64,000 nucleotides of DNA from DASXUC01 sp036004445 (GTDB lineage Bacteria; Sysuimicrobiota; Sysuimicrobiia; Sysuimicrobiales; Kaftiobacteriaceae), in contig DASYRL010000068.1 of the NCBI GenBank assembly GCA_036004445.1, positions 13,776 to 77,775 on the forward strand. The letters run 5' to 3'. A program made the position numbers and the translations under genes. The notes under the pieces are model-generated. The model was given only the letters and a program-made list of their open reading frames with translations, was not told the origin of the DNA and ran no database searches. Numbering within the stretch: position 1 is the first letter of the stretch; the number at the start of each line of letters is the position of its first letter. Below, piece after piece: positions 51,452-59,035 of this stretch.

Positions 51452-52058
51452 CCCCGCGATTCTGCCGTACCTCGCCGTTGCGCTGGTCGTGGCGGCGACC
51501 GTCCATGAGTTCGCCCATGCCTACGTCGCCGACCGGCTGGGCGATCCGACGCCGCGGGCGATGGGCCGGCTCACGCTCAATCCGCTGGCGCATTTGGACC
51601 CGATTGGGTCCATCATGATCCTCCTCGCCGGATTCGGATGGGCGAAGCCAGTGCAGATCAACCCCGCCTACTTCACGGACTGGCGGCGAGACTCGATCCT
51701 GGTCGCGGTGGCAGGACCGCTGGCCAACGTGACGCTGGTCTTCCTGCTCGGGCTGCCGTTCAAGCTCGACCTCGTCGAACCCGGCGTGGTGCGCAACCTG
51801 CTGGGGATGGTCATTCAGATCAACGCCATGCTCGCCGTGTTCAATCTGATCCCCATCCCCCCGCTGGATGGGTCGAAGGTCGTCGTCGGGCTGCTGCCGC
51901 CGCAGCTGGCGATCGCCTACGCGCGCGTGGAACCGTTCGGGTTTCTGATTCTGCTCGCCCTGATCTTCACCCGAACGCTGTCGGCGATCATCGTGCCTCC
52001 GATGGTCTGGTTGATCAATGTGGCGACCGGCGCGCTGGACCTCGGGTTCTTCTTCTGA
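51438..52058 (+). CDS. Site-2 protease-like zinc metallopeptidase (M50)
   Basis: A 206-residue membrane protease. The zinc motif HEFAH lies in AATVHEFAHAYVADRLGDPTP near residue 26, and the third ligand Asp is in NLIPIPPLDGSKVV near residue 142. Four or five membrane segments are predicted. This short rhomboid-neighbour type (YwhC/YdaA class) is typically found beside scpA in Bacillota and Actinomycetota-like genomes. Its substrate is unknown. Confidence 0.93.
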   Translation: MLGLNPAILPYLAVALVVAATVHEFAHAYVADRLGDPTPRAMGRLTLNPLAHLDPIGSIMILLAGFGWAKPVQINPAYFTDWRRDSILVAVAGPLANVTLVFLLGLPFKLDLVEPGVVRNLLGMVIQINAMLAVFNLIPIPPLDGSKVVVGLLPPQLAIAYARVEPFGFLILLALIFTRTLSAIIVPPMVWLINVATGALDLGFFF

Positions 52059-52060
52059 GG

Positions 52061-52777
52061 ATGGATCACGTGGTAACGGTAAACGTCCCCGGGTTTGAAG
52101 GGCCGCTCGACCTGCTCCTGTCGCTCGCGCAGCAGGGACAGATCGATCTGCGCGACGTCCCGCTCGGACAGATCGCCGAAGATTACATGACCGCGGCCTC
52201 GTCGGCGTCGTTCGATCTGGAAGAGGCGACCGAAGTGCTGTGGACCCTCGCGGCGCTGGTGGAGATGAAGTCCCGGCTGCTGGTGCCCAAGCCCGTCGAG
52301 AGTGAGGCGCTGGTCGCAGACGAGCCGGCTGGTGATCTCGCCGAGCAGCTGGAGGCCCAGCTGGGAGAGTACCGCGCGTTCAAGGAGGTGGCGACGGCGC
52401 TGCGCGCGCTGGAAGAGTACCAGCGGCAGGTCTTCGCCCGCCCACTCGACGAGGATGCCGGTGAGGTCATCCTGGAGGGCGTCTCGGTCCAGGATCTCTT
52501 CCAGGCGTTCCAGGCGGTCCTGGCTCGAGCGAAGGATGAGGTCGGGGAGGTCCGCGGCGAAGAGATCAAAGTTGCGCAGCAGATCGAGATGCTGGTCGCT
52601 CTCCTCGACGCGCACCCAGACGGCGTGCTGTTTCCGGCGCTGTTCGGCGAGCGCGCCACGAAACTGCAGATCATCGTGACGTTCCTGGCGCTGCTGGAAC
52701 TCATCAAGGACCGGCGGGTGCGGGTGCAGCAGAGCGGACCGTTTGCCGCCATCCGCGTGGCACGAGCCGAATCGTGA
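52061..52777 (+). CDS. scpA: Segregation and condensation protein A
   Basis: A 238-residue kleisin that bridges the SMC heads. FEGPLDLLLSLAQQGQIDLRDVPLGQIAEDYM at the N-terminus is the hallmark. A charged middle and a winged-helix C-terminus (FPALFGERATKLQIIVTFLALLELIKDRRVRVQQ) follow. The ATG at 52061 lies two bases after the M50 stop, and the end overlaps scpB by four bases. Confidence 0.95.
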   Translation: MDHVVTVNVPGFEGPLDLLLSLAQQGQIDLRDVPLGQIAEDYMTAASSASFDLEEATEVLWTLAALVEMKSRLLVPKPVESEALVADEPAGDLAEQLEAQLGEYRAFKEVATALRALEEYQRQVFARPLDEDAGEVILEGVSVQDLFQAFQAVLARAKDEVGEVRGEEIKVAQQIEMLVALLDAHPDGVLFPALFGERATKLQIIVTFLALLELIKDRRVRVQQSGPFAAIRVARAES

Positions 52778-53337
52778 CGGTCTCGGAGCCGGATCGTGAT
52801 CACTTGATGCGCGCCGTGGAGTGCCTGCTGCTGGTCGGCGGCGGGCCGGTGCGCATCGACCAACTCCGCGAGGTGCTCGGGGCCGGCGATGACGTCGTGC
52901 GTGAGGTCATCGCCGACCTGACCCGGATCTACGAGGGCAGGGGCCTGCAGATCCAGCACGTCGCCGGCGGCTACCAGCTGGCGACGCGGCCGGAGTTTGC
53001 CACCTATGTCCAGCGGTTCCTGGGTCTGGAGCGGCGAGAGCCGCTGTCGCGGGCCTCGCTGGAGACGCTGGCGATCGTCGCCTACCGGCAGCCGGTGACG
53101 CGGGCCGAGATCGAGGCCGTCCGCGGCGTGCGCTGCGAGCACGTCCTCGAACGGCTGGGCGAGCTCGAGCTGATCCGGGAAGTCGGCCGCCGGCCGACGC
53201 TGGGACGACCTATCCTCTACGGAACGACCGAAGCGTTCCTGCGTCATTTTGGGTTGCGGGATCTCAACGACCTTCCGCCGCTGGAGGGGCATGATCCGCG
53301 TCAGGCGCTGGCGTCCGAACCGCTCCCGCAGTCCTGA
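52774..53337 (+). CDS. scpB: Segregation and condensation protein B
   Basis: A 187-residue protein of two winged-helix domains that binds ScpA as a dimer. LMRAVECLLLVGGGPVRIDQLREVLG and SLETLAIVAYRQPVTRAEIEAVRGVRC match the family. The start is a GTG that overlaps the scpA stop. The next gene starts 47 bases before its stop. Confidence 0.95.
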   Translation: MTVSEPDRDHLMRAVECLLLVGGGPVRIDQLREVLGAGDDVVREVIADLTRIYEGRGLQIQHVAGGYQLATRPEFATYVQRFLGLERREPLSRASLETLAIVAYRQPVTRAEIEAVRGVRCEHVLERLGELELIREVGRRPTLGRPILYGTTEAFLRHFGLRDLNDLPPLEGHDPRQALASEPLPQS

Positions 53338-54160
53338 TCGTCGTTGGCCCGGTGCGATTGCCGCACTCGTCGCCGTGCTGTCGATGGGAGCCGCACCGGT
53401 TCCTCCGGTTTCTCGACTGAGCTCAGAGCCTCCGGCCGTCGACGCCGCCGCGGTGGTGCTCGCCGACGCCAGTACCGGTAGGATCCTCTACGCTCACAAC
53501 GCCCACCGCCGGCTGCCGCCGGCTTCGACGACCAAGATGATGACGGCGATTCTGGCCGTGGAGGCGCTGCCGCTGGACGCCCTGGTGCGGATCAGCGCTC
53601 GGGCGGCCGTCGAGCGAAGCGGCGCGGCCATCGGGTTAGAAGCCGGCGACCGCTGGAAGGTCGACGACCTGCTGCACGCGATGCTGATGCACTCGGCGAA
53701 CGACGCCGCGGTGGCCCTGGCGGAGGCCGTTTCGGGATCGGTCGAGGCGTTCGTCGCGCGGATGAACGAACGCGCCCGCGTCCTCGGTGCCCGGGACACC
53801 CACTTCGTGACGCCCAATGGGCGGTATCATCCCGACCATCTCAGCTCGGCGTACGATCTCGCACGCATCGCCCGCGCGGCCCTCGCCCACCCGACGGTCG
53901 CGCGGATCGTCGCTCTGCGGACGTGGCAGCTCACCCGGCCGGGCGCGGCGCCCCGGATGCTCATCAATACAAACCGACTGCTGTGGCAGGTCCGCGGCGC
54001 CGACGGCGTCAAGACCGGCTGGATCGCGGAATCCGGCCGCTGCGTCGTCGGATCGGCCACCCGCGGGGGGCGCCGGCTCATCGTCGTGCTGCTCAACGCG
54101 CCGCGGATGTTCACCGACGCAGGCCGGCTGCTGGAATACGGGTTCGCGGGGACTCGATGA
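53291..54160 (+). CDS. D-alanyl-D-alanine carboxypeptidase (S11)
   Basis: A 289-residue exported penicillin-binding protein trimming the peptidoglycan pentapeptide. After a basic N-terminus and signal segment (GAIAALVAVLSMGAAPVPP) the three active-site motifs are present: SxxK at Ser79-Lys82 (PPASTTKMM), SxN in LMHSANDAAVALAE, and KTG in ADGVKTGWIAES. The C-terminal DacA domain is missing, so the protein is short. The ATG at 53291 lies inside scpB. Confidence 0.94.
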   Translation: MIRVRRWRPNRSRSPDRRWPGAIAALVAVLSMGAAPVPPVSRLSSEPPAVDAAAVVLADASTGRILYAHNAHRRLPPASTTKMMTAILAVEALPLDALVRISARAAVERSGAAIGLEAGDRWKVDDLLHAMLMHSANDAAVALAEAVSGSVEAFVARMNERARVLGARDTHFVTPNGRYHPDHLSSAYDLARIARAALAHPTVARIVALRTWQLTRPGAAPRMLINTNRLLWQVRGADGVKTGWIAESGRCVVGSATRGGRRLIVVLLNAPRMFTDAGRLLEYGFAGTR

Positions 54161-54561
54161 CGCGATTGTACCGCTCGCGTAGCGATCGCTGGATCGCCGG
54201 CGTCTGCGGCGGGCTGGCCGAGTACTTCGGGGTGGACGCGACGGCGGTCCGGATCGCGTTCGTGCTCCTCGCCTTGTGGCAGGGATTCGGCGTGCTGATC
54301 TACGTGGTGCTGGCCCTGATCATCCCGGAGGGCCACGCCCCTGAGATGGCGGCAGAGACCGGTCCGGCTCCGCCACCTGACGATGACGAAGAGGAGCATC
54401 AACGCCGGACCAGATTGCTTGGCGGACTGCTGATCGTGGGCGGCGGATACGTGCTGCTCCGCAACTCACCGATGATCACCGCCCTGTGGGGAGACAACTG
54501 GGTGGGCGCCCTGCTCGTCCTGGGCGGATTGCTGATCCTGCTGTTGAGGCGTCCACACTGA
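54157..54561 (+). CDS. PspC domain membrane protein
   Basis: A 134-residue protein with an N-terminal PspC domain (RLYRSRSDRWIAGVCGGLAEYFGVD and a helix FVLLALWQGFGVLIYVVLALIIP), an acidic linker (PPPDDDEEEHQRR) and two more hydrophobic segments at the C-terminus. PspC proteins sense membrane stress or regulate via the phage-shock system; no other psp gene is near. It overlaps the neighbours by four bases and one base. Confidence 0.9.
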   Translation: MTRLYRSRSDRWIAGVCGGLAEYFGVDATAVRIAFVLLALWQGFGVLIYVVLALIIPEGHAPEMAAETGPAPPPDDDEEEHQRRTRLLGGLLIVGGGYVLLRNSPMITALWGDNWVGALLVLGGLLILLLRRPH

Positions 54562-55145
54562 TGCGGCAGGATCGCGAGAAGTGGGATCTTCGATACGGGA
54601 GCGGCGAGCGCCCTCACGATGGGCCTCCCTCGCAGTTCCTCCGGCGCTGGCTGCCGTATCTGCCGCGCGGCCGCGCCCTCGACGTGGCGACTGGGTTGGG
54701 ACGCAACGCCATGCTGCTCGCACAGGCGGGACATCGGGTGGACGCCGTCGATATCTCTCCGGTCGGTCTGCAGGTCGCGAAGACGCGGGCCGCACGCCGC
54801 CGGCTCCGGGTCCGCTGGATCGAAGCCGACCTGGACGCGTGGCGTCCCGCAGCCGAGCGGTATGCCGTGGTGGTCGTCGCCTTCTATCTGAACCGGACGC
54901 TGTTTCCCCGGTTGATGGCGTCCGTGAAGCCGGGCGGCGTGATGGTCGTAGAGACCCACCTTCACCGCGACGGTCCCCCGCCGCGCTCGCGCTATCGCCT
55001 GCGCCCGGGAGAGCTGCGCCGGTGGTTTGCGAAATGGGAGGTCCTGGAGTTAGAAGAGGGGACGTTTGGCGACGCCAAGTGGGAACTGGCCCGCATCGTC
55101 GCCCGCCGCCCCGGCGGCCGCAGCCTTAAGATCCGTTGTCGATAG
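54561..55145 (+). CDS. Class I SAM-dependent methyltransferase
   Basis: A 194-residue methyltransferase. Motif I is GRALDVATGLGRNAMLLAQAGH near residue 37, and motif II/III blocks are VDAVDISPVGLQVAK and ADLDAWRP. The N-terminal KWDLRYGSGERPHDGPPSQFL is typical of TehB/UbiG-like enzymes. The substrate is unknown. The ATG overlaps the PspC stop by one base (TGATG). Confidence 0.9.
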   Translation: MRQDREKWDLRYGSGERPHDGPPSQFLRRWLPYLPRGRALDVATGLGRNAMLLAQAGHRVDAVDISPVGLQVAKTRAARRRLRVRWIEADLDAWRPAAERYAVVVVAFYLNRTLFPRLMASVKPGGVMVVETHLHRDGPPPRSRYRLRPGELRRWFAKWEVLELEEGTFGDAKWELARIVARRPGGRSLKIRCR

Positions 55146-55278
55146 TGGTGTCCCTGGCGGCTGGATGCGAGGGGGCGGCTACCGCGCTGCGGGTCGGGCG
55201 GCTCGGACTAACCCGCCCCAGTCAACTGGCACGAATGAGGAGACTGGCCCTCCACCAGTCGGAGGCAGCCAGCTGTTG

Positions 55279-55611
55279 TCAGCCGATGCGGCCGCCTAGT
55301 TCGGCTTCTTTGTCGGGTTTGAGGAGGACGATCCGGCCGCCGTGTTCCATCACGCCGAGGGTCAGTACTTCGGAGTGAAAGTCGGCGATCTGCCGCGGCG
55401 GGAAGTTCATCACGCACACGACCTGCCGCCCGATGAGCTCGTCCTTCGCGTAGAACGGCCGGATGGCCGCCGACGACCTCCGGGTTCCGAAAGGGCCGAA
55501 GTCGATCGTCAACCGGTACGACGGCTTCCGCGCCTTGGGAAAATCCTCGACGGCGGCGATCACGCCGACCCGCATGTCGACCCGCTCGAAGTCCTCCAGC
55601 GAGATCTTCAT
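55279..55611 (-). CDS. csaA: tRNA-binding-domain chaperone CsaA-like protein
   Basis: A 110-residue OB-fold protein matching the CsaA/EMAP-II type tRNA-binding domain: FERVDMRVGVIAAVEDFPKARKPSYRLTIDFG, QVVCVMNFPPRQIADFHSEVLTLGV. CsaA is a proposed export chaperone in Bacillus. It is divergent from the cmk-plsC gene across 99 bases. Confidence 0.93.
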   Translation of the reverse strand: MKISLEDFERVDMRVGVIAAVEDFPKARKPSYRLTIDFGPFGTRRSSAAIRPFYAKDELIGRQVVCVMNFPPRQIADFHSEVLTLGVMEHGGRIVLLKPDKEAELGGRIG

Positions 55612-55710
55612 CCCGCCTTCGCGTTTCTCTCTGTTCCCTCCGCTCCCTTTGTCGGCAAGGAGAACGCCGCGGAGGTTCCGTCGGGCGTGCGGGGAAAGAG
55701 TGGGGCGGGC

Positions 55711-57078
55711 ATGAACATTTCCGGGAAGCGTGCGCCGGTCGTCGCCATCGATGGTCCGGTGGGAGCTGGCAAAAGTACCGTGGCGCGGCTGTTGGCCCAG
55801 CGTCTCGGGTATCGCTACGTTGACACGGGGGCCATGTACCGATCGGTCGCCCTGGCCGCCGCCCGGCAGAGGGTGGATCTGCGCGATGAGCCGGCGGTGG
55901 TGAGGATCGCCGAATCGCTGACCATCGAGTTCCGGTCCGGTCCAGAAGACGACCAGCGCGTCATGGCCGATGGCGTCGACGTCACCGAGGCCATCCGCAC
56001 CCCCGACGTCAGCGACGGCGCGTCAATTGTCAGTATGTATTCGGGAGTCCGCCGGGCGATGGTGGCGGTCCAGCGGCGATTGGGCGCCGGCGGGGCGGTC
56101 GTGATGGAAGGCCGCGACATCGGCACGGTCGTATTTCCCGATGCCGAGGTGAAGGTCTTTCTGGACGCGAGTCTCGATGAGCGGGCGCGCCGCCGGTACG
56201 AGGAACTGCGCGGCCGCGGCGCGTCGGTCGATCTTGCCGGCGTGCGGCACACCGAAGAGGAGCGCGACCGGCGGGATGCAACCCGCACCCACTCCCCGCT
56301 GCGCGCGGCCCCCGACGCGGTCATTATCGACAGCACGGATCGCTCGGTCGAGGAGACCGTCGCCGCGGTCATGGTGCTGGTGGCGCGGCGCCAGTCGGCG
56401 TCCCGTGGCGGCCTCCGCGCGGTCGTCGGAGAAGCCTGGTACCATTTCTGGAAGAACTTCGTGTACGTCGTGGGCCGCGTGGCCTTCCGCATGAAGGTGG
56501 AAGGTCTCGAGCACGTGCCGAAGACCGGCGCGTTGATCGTCGCCGGCAACCATGCGAGCGCGATCGATCCGCCGCTGGTGGGGTCCGTGCTGCGCCGGCG
56601 CGCCGGGTACATGGCGAAGGAGGAGCTGTTCTCAATCCCCGTGCTCGGCGCCTGGCTGCGGTCGATCGGCGTGTTCCCGGTGAAGCGGGGGACCGCCGAC
56701 CGGCGCGCGATCCGCCGCTCGATACACACCCTCGAGCAGGGCGGGATCCTGGTGATGTTTCCCGAAGGCACGCGCAGCGAAGACGGGCGCCTGCGCGATC
56801 CGGAGCCCGGCGCCGCAATGATCGCGCTGCGCACAGGGGCGCCGGTGCTCCCGGTGGCGGTCGTCGGCAGCCACAAGATACTCCCCCGGACCGCGCGCTG
56901 GCCGCATTTTGCCCAGGTCGTCGTCCGGATTGGCCCGATGTTGCCGGTGCCGCGGATCGAGGGGCGGTTGGATCACCAGGTGCTGGAAACGTGGGGCCGC
57001 CGGATCATGGCAGAGATCGCGAAGCTATTACCGGAGGACCAGCTGCCAATTCGTGAATCTGTGAATCGTGAATCGTGA
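55711..57078 (+). CDS. cmk: Cytidylate kinase fused to 1-acylglycerol-3-phosphate acyltransferase
   Basis: A 455-residue fusion. Residues 1-225 are CMP kinase: P-loop AIDGPVGAGKSTVARLLAQ, DTGAMYRSVAL, MEGRDIGTVVFPDA and RRDATRTHSPL. Residues 240-445 are a PlsC acyltransferase with the NHASAIDPP (HX4D) and FPEGTRSEDGRLR motifs. The Bacillota order cmk-plsC-ispH-der explains the fusion as gene joining. It couples CDP supply for phospholipid synthesis with acylation of lysophosphatidate. The C-terminal tail RESVNRES is encoded by a repeat that also contains the stop. GGGGCGGG precedes the ATG. Confidence 0.94.
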   Translation: MNISGKRAPVVAIDGPVGAGKSTVARLLAQRLGYRYVDTGAMYRSVALAAARQRVDLRDEPAVVRIAESLTIEFRSGPEDDQRVMADGVDVTEAIRTPDVSDGASIVSMYSGVRRAMVAVQRRLGAGGAVVMEGRDIGTVVFPDAEVKVFLDASLDERARRRYEELRGRGASVDLAGVRHTEEERDRRDATRTHSPLRAAPDAVIIDSTDRSVEETVAAVMVLVARRQSASRGGLRAVVGEAWYHFWKNFVYVVGRVAFRMKVEGLEHVPKTGALIVAGNHASAIDPPLVGSVLRRRAGYMAKEELFSIPVLGAWLRSIGVFPVKRGTADRRAIRRSIHTLEQGGILVMFPEGTRSEDGRLRDPEPGAAMIALRTGAPVLPVAVVGSHKILPRTARWPHFAQVVVRIGPMLPVPRIEGRLDHQVLETWGRRIMAEIAKLLPEDQLPIRESVNRES

Positions 57079-57139
57079 ATCTGGAGGCTTGCGAGGCGAC
57101 TCTGCTTGCACGGTTCACCATTCACCATTCACCATTCAC
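57053..57139. repeat. Two-armed heptamer element holding both stops of convergent genes
   Basis: GTGAATCT then three GTGAATC (57053-57081), a 30-base centre, then GGTTCAC and three CATTCAC (57112-57139). The cmk-plsC stop (57076-57078) lies in the left arm. The stop of the convergent lipid kinase (57129-57131) lies in the right arm. Confidence 0.93.
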
Positions 57140-58043
57140 TCTGGCGAGGCGCGACCACCTCGAGCGCCTGGGGGATGATCCTGAAGTGAGCGGGCACCGT
57201 GCCGACGCTTTCCCCATCGGCATGAATCGCCAGCGGTGTTGTACTGTCGACCCGGACCTCGCGGGCGGTCGTGTGGAAGACCTTCGGATGTCTCAGATGC
57301 GTGCCGGAGAAGAGTCGGGGCAGCACGGCCAGCGTTTCGGCCTTCCCGAGGTCCCCCGCCCAGACCACAGCCAGCAGGCCGTCGTCAATGCGCGCGTGGG
57401 GCGCCATGTACATGCCGCCGGCGTACCAGTTGGTATTGGCCGCGGCGAGGAGGAACATCTTGGCGGTCTGCGACTGTCCGTCGATGGTAATTTGTGATTC
57501 GACGGGGCTGAACGTCGCCAGCATCTTTACGATCCCCGCGACGTAGAGGATGGTGCCTCCCACATAGCGCGGCCAGTGGTTGACGAGCTGCGCGACTTCC
57601 GCATCGAAGCCCACGCCGGAAATGGTCGCATAGTACCGGCTGTTGACTTGCCCGACGTCGATGCGGCGGCGGGCACCGGCGAGCAGCACCCGGGCGGCGG
57701 CCTGGGGGTCAAACGGGATTCGCAGACATCGGGCCAGATCATTGGCGGTGCCGGCGGGGATCAGCCCAAGGGCGGGTGGATGCTGCGGCCGCGCGGTGAG
57801 CAGACCGTTGACGACTTCGTGGTTCGTGCCGTCGCCGCCCACCGCGACGACGATGTCGTACCCTTCCGCGGCCGCCCGCTCGGCGAGCTCCCAGGCGTGC
57901 ATCCGCCGCTCGGACACCGCCTCGGTCACGTCGAGACCGCCGTCTTCCAGGGTGCGCCGGACCGCCGGCCACACCGCGCGCGCGCGGCCCTGGCGCGAGA
58001 TGGGGTTGATGATGGCGAAGAGTCGTGTGGTTCCGGCTGGCAC
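57129..58043 (-). CDS. Diacylglycerol/sphingosine-kinase-like lipid kinase
   Basis: A 304-residue DAGK-catalytic-domain protein phosphorylating a lipid alcohol. VAVGGDGTNHEVVNGLL near residue 73 is the nucleotide loop, and LIPAGTANDLARCL and the ISGVGFDAEVA strand are also conserved. GDLGKAETLAVLPRLFSGTHLRHPKV and IHADGESVG near the end are typical. A GTG at 58043 with GGGGGAG upstream is the best start; a longer version would add residues encoded by the neighbouring period-9 repeat. The last residues (RQSEW) come from the heptamer repeat. Confidence 0.92.
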   Translation of the reverse strand: MPAGTTRLFAIINPISRQGRARAVWPAVRRTLEDGGLDVTEAVSERRMHAWELAERAAAEGYDIVVAVGGDGTNHEVVNGLLTARPQHPPALGLIPAGTANDLARCLRIPFDPQAAARVLLAGARRRIDVGQVNSRYYATISGVGFDAEVAQLVNHWPRYVGGTILYVAGIVKMLATFSPVESQITIDGQSQTAKMFLLAAANTNWYAGGMYMAPHARIDDGLLAVVWAGDLGKAETLAVLPRLFSGTHLRHPKVFHTTAREVRVDSTTPLAIHADGESVGTVPAHFRIIPQALEVVAPRQSEW

Positions 58044-58079
58044 GTCTCCCCCTATACGCTCCTTGACCGGAACACACCT

Positions 58080-58169
58080 GTCTACACGGTCCTCACGGTC
58101 TCCACGGTCCAAACAACACCTGGCTTAGACTGTGAAGACCGTGAAGACTGAGGTATCCTGAGACCGTGG
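58080..58169. repeat. Period-9 tandem element with inverted arm (GTCTCCACG family)
   Basis: Left: GTCTACACG, GTCCTCACG, GTCTCCACG, GTCCAAACA (58080-58115). Right: AGACTGTGA, AGACCGTGA, AGACTGAGG (58127-58153), then, after seven bases, AGACCGTGG (58161-58169), which contains the ispH start codon. It separates two divergent genes. Confidence 0.86.
58154..58159 (+). promoter_or_regulatory. Candidate -10 box for a leaderless ispH transcript
   Basis: TATCCT lies six bases before the GTG start and interrupts the tandem period-9 units of the right arm. No convincing -35 is visible 17 bases upstream. Confidence 0.4.
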
Positions 58170-59029
58170 AGATCATTGTCGCACGGCACATGGGGTTCTG
58201 CGGTGGGGTGAAGCGCGCCGTGGAGATGGCGCGCAGCACCGCGGAAGGCGCGGGCGGCGCGGTCTTCACGTGGGGTCCGCTCATCCACAACCCGCAGGTC
58301 GTCGACCGGCTCGAGCAGGCCGGCGTGCAGGTGGCGGGTGAGGTGAACGATCTCGCCGGAGAGGCGTTTGTCGTGTCGGCGTACGGGGTGGAACACGCCG
58401 TGCTGGACGCCGCGCGGGACAAAGGGATGCGGGTGATCGATGCCACCTGTCCGGTCGTCATCCGCGCCCACTCACTGGCGTTCAAGCTGGTTGAAGAAGG
58501 CTACCAGCTGATCGTGGTCGGGGATCACGGACATCCCGAGATGGTGACGCTGAAGGAAGTGCTGGGCGACAAGGTCACGATCGTGCACGACCGGGACGAG
58601 GCGCGCGCGGTCAAGCTGCGCGGCAAGATCGGCATCCTGTCGCAAACCACGCAGTCCATGGAGAACTTCAGTCAGATCGTCGCCGACCTGGCCCTGCGCA
58701 CCAAGGAGCTCAAGGTCGTCAACACGCTGTGCCCGGCGATCACCGTGCGGCAGGAGGAAGCTCAACAGCTGGTCAGCGAGGTGGACGCCCTCGTCGTCAT
58801 TGGAGGCCATCACAGCGCCAACACCACGCGGCTGTGGGAGATCGGCCGGGAGCACGGCCTGCCGACCTACCACATCGAAGTCCCCGCTGAGATCGATCCG
58901 GGGTGGTTCGCCGGTGTCCGGAAAGTCGGCGTCATGTCCGGCGCCAGCACGCCAGAATGGATCATCGCGGAGGTGGTCGACCGGCTGCAGGAAATCGGTG
59001 AGAGAGATCAGTTGAAAGTTGGGAGTTGA
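58166..59029 (+). CDS. ispH: 4-hydroxy-3-methylbut-2-enyl diphosphate reductase
   Basis: A 287-residue Fe-S enzyme of the MEP isoprenoid pathway producing IPP and DMAPP for the prenyl synthase encoded at 24.8 kb. The cluster ligands are Cys12 (FCGGVKRA), Cys95 (DATCPVV) and Cys189 (NTLCPAI). His41, His121/His123 and Glu125 (DHGHPEM) and the SANT loop are also present. The start is GTG. The C-terminus (QLKVGS) is encoded by three tandem AGTTGNN heptamers. Confidence 0.96.
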   Translation: MEIIVARHMGFCGGVKRAVEMARSTAEGAGGAVFTWGPLIHNPQVVDRLEQAGVQVAGEVNDLAGEAFVVSAYGVEHAVLDAARDKGMRVIDATCPVVIRAHSLAFKLVEEGYQLIVVGDHGHPEMVTLKEVLGDKVTIVHDRDEARAVKLRGKIGILSQTTQSMENFSQIVADLALRTKELKVVNTLCPAITVRQEEAQQLVSEVDALVVIGGHHSANTTRLWEIGREHGLPTYHIEVPAEIDPGWFAGVRKVGVMSGASTPEWIIAEVVDRLQEIGERDQLKVGS

Positions 59030-59030
59030 C
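59010..59030. repeat. Three tandem 7-base units at the ispH 3' end
   Basis: AGTTGAA, AGTTGGG and AGTTGAC run across the ispH stop codon. No inverted arm is present. The architecture matches the other heptamer elements with a different unit. Confidence 0.7.
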
Positions 59031-59035
59031 CGTTC

